Positions 56,701 through 64,000 of a DNA stretch of 64,000 nt are shown in pieces. Within the stretch, counting starts at the first letter, position 1; every line of letters begins with the position of its first letter. This stretch comes from Diphasiastrum complanatum (Eukaryota; Streptophyta; Lycopodiopsida; Lycopodiales; Lycopodiaceae): NCBI GenBank assembly GCA_029204225.1, contig CM055100.1:52842875-52906874 (forward strand). The letters run 5' to 3'. The notes under the pieces were generated by a model. The model saw nothing but the letters and a program-made list of their open reading frames with translations. It did not search any database and was not told where the DNA came from. The translations under genes were made by a program, and so were the position numbers.

Positions 56701-57700
56701 CCACCAACTCATTAGCAAATATTTAACTATGCTACCCATTAGCTGAAAGATAATGAGATCCCACCAAGTGTTAACTTTAGCTATTACCACCAATTAGCCA
56801 ACCATTATGAGATAACGGTTGTAATGCATTAGCAATGCCAAGATAGTGAGACCTCAAGAGGTCACTTAGCTTACCGGTTGGCTGCAGCTATGAATGTTTT
56901 TGACAAATTTGCATAATGTGAGAGAAAAAATATCAAAGATTGGGTTAACAAAGAGTTCAAAAAATGTGCCTTATCCTTATCCACCAACAGATTTAACAAT
57001 TCAATAATATTTGTTCAGATGCTATCGTAGAACTAAAAAATCACAGATATGCGAACACTCATAGCTACTAATGAAACCCAATCTTAGGATCCACCCATTT
57101 ACTTACTGCTTGGAAGCATCAAGTTATCCCTCATTGCAAACCCAAAAAAATGCAAAATCAATGTCAACGATCACTTGTCTGAAAATAATCATTCTTAAAG
57201 AAGTAAAGTTTAGTGCGTGTGAACAAGGAGCCCAAGAGTCACCAACGAATTACGAGGCAAGACAAAAGTACATAGAGGAACACAATATGTGATATCATAT
57301 ATCAAGGTCATTGAAGAAAGAAGCCTTGTGCAATGCACAAGACATGCTTGTGATAGATTTATGTTGTATATGTTAAATTATTCTCCCATAATCCCATAGT
57401 TAATCTACATCCATTCATTTATCCAACTGTGCAACTTTACTCCTCCTTTTACACAGTCTGCAGAAATACAAGGGAATCGAACAACAAATGGCTTCGACAC
57501 TCTTGACAGTCGAATGATCAAATTTCAGTTCGTAATGAAAATAACTACTTTCCCAGTTGGATGAGTGACAACGCATTGTGGCGAAGCTTCAACTGCAACC
57601 TACGACCCAATTAGTTGCCCTAATTGGATAAAAGCCTAAACAACATTCTTCATTAGTATAAATAGTTGATCATTAGATGATAAAATAATGACAAAGTTTT
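56701..57700. other. Upstream intergenic DNA
   Basis: AT-rich sequence between the aminopeptidase start and the copia LTR. I see no gene. A short exon-like stretch at 57520-57590 on minus was judged chance. Confidence 0.5.
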
Positions 57701-58397
57701 CATAGTGATGTTTCTACTTCGAATGTTGCTAGTAGCGCTAACTGCTTATCAACGAAAGTGTATCAGACAGAGTTATCAATTACTCATAGATGGTTTAGAG
57801 TACGCGGATGTATCCACTATTGTTTTGTACTCAATTCACACGTGTGGATAAGCTTCTAGATGATAAGATAAGAAGATTCCATTAGATCCTATTTTATAGG
57901 GAATATTCCTATAAATGTGGAAGACTAACTTTTTGTTTTCTAGCCAAAGAGAATAGTCAACTTTGGGAAATGAGCACATATGGCTCCCATTGGTGGATTT
58001 GGATGACTAGGCACTCTTCACATGTGTGAAGGCTTGCTGGACAGTACACAGCTCGTGGATGTACTTGATCTATAAAGGGAGCAACCAAATCAATGAGAAG
58101 TTGATGTGACATTGGCAAATTCCAATCTTGCTTGGATTTTCCACATTTGTCTTGAGTTTTATGATTGAAATACATTTGTAAGCTTGTGTACCATACGGGT
58201 ATCGTGCTCCACACGTGTGAGGCCGCTCATCCATGTTTTTAATCAGTTGATCCATTGCTCTTGCCTAAATCATGGTATAAAGCATCTAGAACAAGATCTA
58301 ACACCTAGAACTTGATAGATCTTTGGATTAGGCAATGAATAACTCTTAATGATTGATAAGTACAATCATAATTGTCCTTTTTCTCTGAAAATTGACA

Positions 58398-58410
58398 TGG
58401 TATCAGAGCC
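58398..58410 (+). promoter_or_regulatory. Primer binding site of the upstream copia element
   Basis: TGGTATCAGAGCC follows the LTR end directly; the tRNA-iMet type. Confidence 0.9.
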
Positions 58411-58988
58411 AAGTCTAAGAGTGATCTAAATGTAATAGTACTGGTGAAATCATTGACAATCTGTTATTTTTGAGTTTTACTTGAGAGGGCGAGTTCAAGG
58501 AGAGAGATATCATCATTATTTTTGGTCAAGATCGATTTGTGGGCTGTTGAAGTACTGTCCACACGTGTGAAACCATACAGCAACCTTCAAATTAACTTCC
58601 ATTAGTGTTTTTGACCCAAAAATGTGCATATCAATCCAAAATTCAAGGTTTTTATTGCATTGTCTAGATCTAGGTTCAACCTATTGAATGCTAATAATCA
58701 AATAGTGATTTGAGTCATTGAAGCATTCATTTTAAAGCATTAGATCAGATCTATAAGGTTGATTTGTTCAGATCTTAAGTGTGTGTGAAATATCAAACAA
58801 AATTGAACTAGAATTAATTTTTTGGAGGAGTGATTTGCTAGGATATTTGTAGTTAATCTATTATACCATCATCCAAGTTGAACTAGGATTGATTGGGCCG
58901 AGATTAGAAGCTTTTTTAAAGCTAGAAATATATCTTAGATCACTCTTTATCAAGAGATCTTTGAGTATCTCATAGGCTTTCATTCACA

Positions 58989-60338
58989 ATGACATCCATG
59001 GGTGGATATATGTTGGAATCTAGTGAGAAACTAACTTCCACAAACTATTCCATTTGGAAAGTAAGGATGGAATCACTACTAGTGGTTCATGATCTCTTTG
59101 ATATTGTTTTAGGAGTTGAGGAAGAGCCTCAAGCTGCCCAAGAACAACTAAAATACAAGAAGAGGGTTAGATTAGCCCTACATTGTTTAAAATTAAATGT
59201 AAGCAATGACCTCTTCAAGGAGGTGGCTTCTTGTACCACATCAAAAGAGGCTTGGGATTCACTAAAAAACATTTATGAATCCAATAACACTTCAAGAGTG
59301 CTTATGCTAGGAAACTTGATCTTGCAAAGCATGAGGGGAAGTGGAGAAAATGGACAAGAGTATGTCCTAAGGATAAAATCTTTGAACAAAGAATTGGGAT
59401 CTATAGGAGAGAAGATCCAAGACAATGAACTAGTACAAGTAATTTTGAATGGATTAGGAGATGAGTTCTCTAATCTAGTTCAATCTTTTGCTATTCAAGA
59501 CCAACTTCCATCAATTGAAAAATTGCATAATGTTCTTGTGGCCGAGGAGAGTAGGCTACTACACCTCACAACAAGAATGGGGTCCTTATCACTACTTAAT
59601 GGTGATGAGAAAGCAAACTTCACATCTAAAGGCAAAAAGAAGACTCATCCTTTCAAGAAGATCCAAGGCAAGGAGGCCGAGGCAAAGGATGGAGGATCTA
59701 CCTCCAAAGGGAAGCAAAAGAACAAAGCCAAGCTAAAGTGTTTCTTTTGTGGGAAGAAAGGACACTTTGCTTCCGAATGTTATAAAAAGAAGAATGCACA
59801 AGGGAGTAAAAATCAAGACAATCTTGCACAAGGGGAGGAGGAAGATGATGGCTTCAACACATCCTTGATGGTAACATCTACACCAGCATCAAGCCAAGAG
59901 ACATGGTGGATTGATAGTGGGGCTAATTCCCACATGTCATTCAACAAGCATTATTTTTCTAATCTACTTTCCTGTAACGATTCTAAGAAATCAATCTACA
60001 TTGCTAGTGATCAAGAATGCAAGATAGATGGCATAGGATCTATTTCATTATGCTTAGGATCATCTAAGAGGATAGATATTGATAATGTTTTGTATTTTCC
60101 TTCCATTACAAAATACTTGCTTAGTGTTGGTCAATTAATGGACAATGGACTAGATGTACATTTCAAGAATGGAGTGTGTTCCATCTTGAAAAATGATAAG
60201 TGCATAGCTAGTGGCATTAAGCAAGGAAGGCTCTTTAATTTGGATGCTAATGTGGCTATTAAAAGTGTGAATATGGTTAGGAAGGAGTTGACTCAAGTGG
60301 AGCTTTGGCACAAAAGATTGGGCCATCCTAATCTTTAA
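58989..60338 (+). CDS. Copia gag-protease open frame
   Basis: These 449 residues start MTSMGGYMLESSEKLTSTNY. They contain the gag core (SIWKVRMESLLVVHDLFDIV, SKEAWDSLKNIYES), the zinc knuckle CFFCGKKGHFASEC, the protease motif WWIDSGANSHMS and the pre-integrase WHKRLGHPNL. The TAA at 60336 is premature, as the same frame goes on into integrase after a second TAA near 60357. The ATG lies about 580 bp after the PBS, a normal leader length. Confidence 0.85.
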   Translation: MTSMGGYMLESSEKLTSTNYSIWKVRMESLLVVHDLFDIVLGVEEEPQAAQEQLKYKKRVRLALHCLKLNVSNDLFKEVASCTTSKEAWDSLKNIYESNNTSRVLMLGNLILQSMRGSGENGQEYVLRIKSLNKELGSIGEKIQDNELVQVILNGLGDEFSNLVQSFAIQDQLPSIEKLHNVLVAEESRLLHLTTRMGSLSLLNGDEKANFTSKGKKKTHPFKKIQGKEAEAKDGGSTSKGKQKNKAKLKCFFCGKKGHFASECYKKKNAQGSKNQDNLAQGEEEDDGFNTSLMVTSTPASSQETWWIDSGANSHMSFNKHYFSNLLSCNDSKKSIYIASDQECKIDGIGSISLCLGSSKRIDIDNVLYFPSITKYLLSVGQLMDNGLDVHFKNGVCSILKNDKCIASGIKQGRLFNLDANVAIKSVNMVRKELTQVELWHKRLGHPNL

Positions 60339-61408
60339 TCAATGGAATCCATGGCATAAAAGGAGCTAGCTCTTGGCCTACCAAAAGCTTTCAAGAAGTG
60401 TGGCAAAGTGTGTGAGGCATGTGGCCTTGCAAAGTCACACAAGACTTCCTACAAGAGATCTTTAACAAGATCTACCTCACCTTTAAATCTTATCCATTCG
60501 GATGTACATGCTTTTTCTCATGAAAGTAATGGAGGTGCTTTAATGTATGTGACCTTTATAGATGATTGTACTACATACACTTGGATTGAATTATTGCCTA
60601 AAAAAAGCCTTGTATATGAAGCTTTTGTAAATTTTAAGTCTCTAGTGGAAAAGCAACTTAGTTCTTGCATTAAAGTTCTAAGATGTGATAATGGAGGAGA
60701 GTATATCTCCAACAAGATGAGATACTTTTGTGAGATAAATGGCATTAAGAGAGAGCTCACTTGTACACCCCCCAACAAAATGGGGTGGCCGAGAGGAAAA
60801 ATAGGAGTCTTTGTGAATGTGCAGAGTCTTTAAGACTTGATGCATCTCTACCCATCACTTTTTGGGGGAAGGCCATAACTTGTGCTAATTACTTATGTAA
60901 TAGGCTTCCTAGTAATGTTATTGGTGGGATCTCACCATTTCAAGCTTTGTTTGGCAATAAGCCCAATGTGAAAGATTTTAAAGTGTTTGGATGTATTTGT
61001 TATGTCCACATTCCTTTGGAAACAAGAAGGAAAGAAGATGCAACTTCCTTTAGAGGAATATTTGTAGGCTATAATGAAAATAGCAAAGGATATAGGATAT
61101 TTGATCCTATTTCAAGGAGATTAAAAGTTAGCAAGGATGTCTTATTTGATGAATCTCAAAGTTACAAGTTGTCTCCAAATTCATCTAATCTCTTAGGTGA
61201 TGAAGATCTTGCAACACCCGAGGAGGAGCCTCTTGAAAATGATCTTTTGGAAGATCAAAATCAAGTTCCAAAGGAGCCAAGAAGATCCACAAGGAGCAAG
61301 GCCGAGCCTTCAAGGCTCACATACTTTGAGAAAGGGAAGCAAAGGGAAGACACAACTCCTTCTACCTCTTACTCTTTTCTAACCACAATGCTTGAAGAGC
61401 CATCATGT
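60339..61408 (+). pseudogene. Copia integrase
   Basis: VCEACGLAKSHKTSY, NLIHSDVHAFSHESNGGALM and VLRCDNGGEYISNKM give the zinc Cys pair and two Asp. A one-base loss near 60770 shifts the frame just before PQQNGVAERKNRSL, which holds the catalytic Glu. KVFGCICYVHIP and GIFVGYNENSKGYRIFDP follow. Confidence 0.85.
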
Positions 61409-61938
61409 TATGAAGATGCAAGTAGATCACAAGTTTGGAGACATGCAATGCAAGTAGAGTTTGATGCTTTGATAGATAATCAAACTTGGAATCTTGTACA
61501 CCTTCCATATGGGAAGAAGCCACTTGCATGTAAGTGGATCTATAGATTAAAGTACAATCAAGATGGATCTATAAGTAAGTACAAAGCTAGATTGATTGCT
61601 AAGGGATTTCTTCAAACTAAAGGCATAGATTATGAAGAAACATTTGCTCCTATAGCAAAGCTTGTAACCATTAGATTGATCATTTGTATTGCTACTTTAT
61701 TCAAGTGGAATCTCTATCAAATGGATGTGACAAATGCTTTCTTGAATGACTACTTGGAGGAGGAAATATACATGTTGCAACCCGAGGGCTTCATCAAGGA
61801 TGGTGAGGAGGACAAGGTTTTCCACTTAAGGAAGAGCCTATATGGCTTGAAGCAAGCACCTAGAGCTTGGTACTCTAGGTTGCATGATTTTCTCTACTCT
61901 CTTGGCTTTGTGATTAGCTCTTATGAGCCTTCTTTGTA
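61409..61938 (+). pseudogene. Copia reverse transcriptase, N-terminal part
   Basis: The frame reads WRHAMQVEFDALIDNQTWNL, KARLIAKGFLQTKGIDYEET, QMDVTNAFLNDYLEEEIYML and SLYGLKQAPRAWYSRLHDFL. It ends at EPSLY where the nested element begins. It continues at 63865-64000 (KCNDGKIIILVLYVD, then in another frame LSSEFKMLDLGLL), where an indel removes the second Asp of YVDD. Confidence 0.85.
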
Positions 61939-62214
61939 TGTGAAGTTTTTAGCACGTGTGAACGTCACCACACACCTTACAGGATCTTACTGAGGTGTTG
62001 TGATTGCACAAGATTGATCAGAAATGACATTGCATGCTATCTAAACTTTTGCATGACATCAAATTTAAATCTACCTAACTCAAACTCGACCTATTCTAGA
62101 AGGTTATGTGCTCAATTCACATACTTTTATGTACAACATAGTTTACAATGGAAATAATCATGGACATGGCCCCAAAACTCGAGATAGGAAGATATGTTTT
62201 TACTAATCTTCACA
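61939..62214 (-). repeat. 3' LTR of the nested copia element
   Basis: This is 276 bp with 7-bp inverted ends TGTGAAG/CTTCACA. A PPT (minus TTTTAAGGAGGAG) adjoins at 62215-62227. Confidence 0.88.
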
Positions 62215-62775
62215 CTCCTCCTTAAAATATATGTTCCTATCCAACATAGACTTTGAAATTAGGCCAAGGTTAGACCTTATCTTGATAAAGACATTCTTGA
62301 GTAATGGCTTGGTGAGAAGATCTCCAATACAATTTGAAGATCCAACATGCTCCAATAAGATCTCTCTCCCAATGACTTTTTCTCTTACAAAATTATGAAC
62401 TACCTCAATGTGTTTGCTCCTTGCATGGAACACATGATTAGCCTAAGCAGAAATGTTATCATTCTTGATAATTGGAAGGTCTTCATCTCCATAACACTTT
62501 AGCTCCAAAAGTAGCCTTTTGATCCATAAAACCTCATTTGTTGTGGCTGTAAGAGATTTGTACTCAGCTTCACAGGATGATAAGGATATAGTTGCTTGCT
62601 TCTTTGATAGCCAAGAAACTAAGCTCCCTCCAAGAAAAATAGCGTAAGCACTTGTGGATTTTCTATCCAACCAGTCTCCTGCAAAGTCTGAATCTGAAAA
62701 AGCAATCAAAGTCATATCTTCTCCTTTGTAGAATAATCCATAATCTAAGGTAGAAGATATATACCTCAAGATTCT
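62215..62775 (-). pseudogene. RNase H region of the nested copia element
   Basis: Minus frames carry RYISSTLDYGLFYKGEDMTL, AFSDSDFAGDWLDRKSTSAY, SLSSCEAEYKSLTATTNEVL and, after a stop at NISA, HARSKHIEVVHNFVREKV and NCIGDLLTKPL. The catalytic Asp and Glu (FSDSD, SCEAE) are present. Confidence 0.82.
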
Positions 62776-62784
62776 TTTAAACTA

Positions 62785-63600
62785 ATGAGAATTTTGGTTA
62801 GTCTAGGTACATAGAGTACATCATGCAAACAAAGAGATTTTGATGATGATGCATGCAGTGGAATACTACTTATTCCTTCAATTCTACACTCTACATCATT
62901 AGCAGTATAGATTGATCTTTTTGCACCTAGATGTGGCATGAGACTTGTGAAAGAGTTTCTAGAACTAGACATATGGGAACTAGCCCCACTATCTATCCAC
63001 GAAACTTCTTCATTCTTAAAAGGAAAAGATGAAAAGTTAGACATCATTAAACAATCCTCTCTTTCACTCTCAACACCCTCACACTCGTCCTCATTAGTAA
63101 GGTTAGCTTGCTTAGATTGGTTCTTCTTCTTGAAACAGTTTGATGCATAGTGTCCTTTCTTGCCATAGAAAAAACACTTGATCTTTGACAGCTTCTTCTT
63201 GCCACTGGATGTTGCAGCTTGTGAGGACTGATCCTCACCACCTTCTTTGGCTTTGTCCTTTTTGAAGTGTTGTTGACCTTTGCCCTTGCCTCTTGACTTG
63301 TCTCTGATGAAGAGTGCTTTGTCATCTCCACCATCTTTCAATGAAAGTCTGTTGATATGCAACATCTTGTTCTCTTGCCTACTTTCTTCAGCAATGAGAA
63401 CAACTTGCAGTGTCTCCAAGGATGGAAATACCTCCCTGACAGCATAAGTCTGCACAATATTGTCATACTCATCTCTAAGTCCATTAAGGACTACTTGAAC
63501 AAGTTTAGTGTTTTTGAGAGCATCTCCAATACCAGCTAACTCTTGATGAAGATCCTTTACTCTCATTACATATGATAAAGCACTCTCATCTACTCTCTAA
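62785..63600 (-). pseudogene. Gag and protease of the nested copia element
   Basis: The minus frame reads MRVKDLHQELAGIGDALKNT, LVQVVLNGLRDEYDNIVQTY, then a zinc knuckle CFFYGKKGHYASNC whose second Cys is Tyr, and a protease SWIDSGASSHMSSSR. It stops just after VLYVPRLTKILISLK at the deletion junction. The gag start is missing. Confidence 0.82.
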
Positions 63601-63671
63601 TAACTTAGAAAGATTTGGTTTCTGAGTGTAAGCAATCTATAAGTATTCTTGATTTAATGCATTATCTAGAT

Positions 63672-63859
63672 GACATTGCATGCTATCTAAACTTTTGCAT
63701 GACATCAAATTTGAATCTACCTAACTCAAACTCGACCTATTCTAGAAGGTTATGTGCTCAATTCACATATCTTTATGTACAACATAGTTTACAATGGAAA
63801 TAATCATGGACATGGCCCCAAAACTCGAGATAGGAAGATATTTTTTACTAATCTTCACA
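63672..63859 (-). repeat. Truncated 5' LTR of the nested copia element
   Basis: About 188 bp match the 3' LTR (62029-62214), then the sequence changes abruptly to gag. Confidence 0.85.
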
Positions 63860-64000
63860 TTGTACATCAAATGTAATGATGGAAAGATCATCATTTTAGT
63901 ACTTTATGTTGATATTGACAGGAAATGATGGTGAAGGCATAAGAAATGTTAAAGCTTCTTTGTCTAGTGAATTTAAGATGTTAGATCTAGGACTTCTTAA

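Larger units (their letters stand above)
61939..63859 (-). mobile_element. Nested minus-strand Ty1/copia element, internally deleted
   Basis: The outer ends are TGTGAAG and CTTCACA, with target duplication TTGTA on both sides (61934-61938, 63860-63864). Sense order is a truncated 5' LTR (about 63672-63859), gag and protease, a jump near 62785 to RNase H, then PPT and a full 276-bp 3' LTR. Integrase and RT are entirely absent. The 5' LTR passes straight into gag, so its U5 and PBS are lost too. Confidence 0.9.
57760..64000 (+). mobile_element. Ty1/copia element, 3' end beyond window, interrupted by another copia
   Basis: An LTR ends at 58397 (AAAATTGACA) before a PBS. Gag, protease, integrase and RT follow in copia order. 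RT is cut at 61938 by the nested element and resumes at 63865. The left LTR boundary cannot be set because its partner is outside the window; a TATA-like CCTATAAAT at 57911 suggests that U3 starts to its left. Damage: two stops in the pre-integrase region, a frameshift near 60770 and an indel in the RT active box. Confidence 0.85.

Noticed and set aside
57520-57590. Exon-like minus-strand stretch after an acceptor-like GTTGCAG, ending VVIFITN and a stop
   Set aside because: No family match that I recognise, no neighbouring exons, and it is too short to exceed chance.

Overview
The window looks like nuclear DNA from a land plant with a large, repeat-rich genome. One host gene can be supported. 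It is a plant-type M18 aspartyl aminopeptidase on the minus strand, and its exons are scattered through introns filled with transposable elements. Introns of 8 to 18 kb, Ty3/gypsy chromoviruses, Ty1/copia elements and LINEs with microsatellite tails would fit a fern or another large-genome lineage. The species cannot be fixed from the sequence alone.

Host gene. Ten exons run from an ATG at 56538 down to a splice donor at 11501. They were found by matching translated segments to the M18 family and checking GT/GC-AG junctions and phase. Together they give 1311 nt (437 codons) in one open frame spread over 45,037 bp. The last part, which should hold the final metal-binding His, lies beyond the left edge. 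Intron sizes are 147, 108, 2845, 430, 17675, 996, 11878, 8122 and 1525 bp, plus a tenth of more than 11.5 kb. Intron 6 uses a GC donor.

Left part (1 to 11.5 kb, intron 10). A Ty3/gypsy chromovirus (382-5991, minus) has matching 358-bp LTRs, a PBS and a PPT but has lost its RT core. It abuts another Ty3 RT fragment. A nearly complete plus-strand LINE follows (5992-11480), and its microsatellite tail ends 19 nt from the donor of exon 10.

13.5 to 21.1 kb (intron 8). An inside-out Ty3 relic has RT/RNase H on minus and integrase/chromodomain on plus. It is followed by unidentified convergent ORFs, an 85-bp minisatellite, CT microsatellites and a Helitron-like 3' terminus.

21.5 to 33.4 kb (intron 7). 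There are degraded Ty3 pieces and a complete but defective Ty1/copia element (25842-30716) with TSD GCACT. 34.3 kb (intron 6) holds a small MITE with an 18-bp TIR and a 6-bp TSD.

34.9 to 51.8 kb (intron 5). A head-to-tail array of LINE copies lies on the minus strand, the same sense as the host gene. It includes two short elements that carry only ORF1 and a solo LTR with TSD AGGGC. 53.9 to 55.8 kb (intron 3) holds a plus-strand LINE fragment.

57.7 to 64 kb (upstream of the gene). A plus-strand Ty1/copia element is interrupted by a second, minus-strand copia element (61939-63859, TSD TTGTA).

The most interesting signals belong to the LINE family. Its 3' hairpin is conserved and shows a compensatory base-pair change. 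The two ORF1-only elements share only the 3' terminus with the full LINEs. PCNA-binding (PIP-box-like) motifs are conserved at the C terminus of ORF2.
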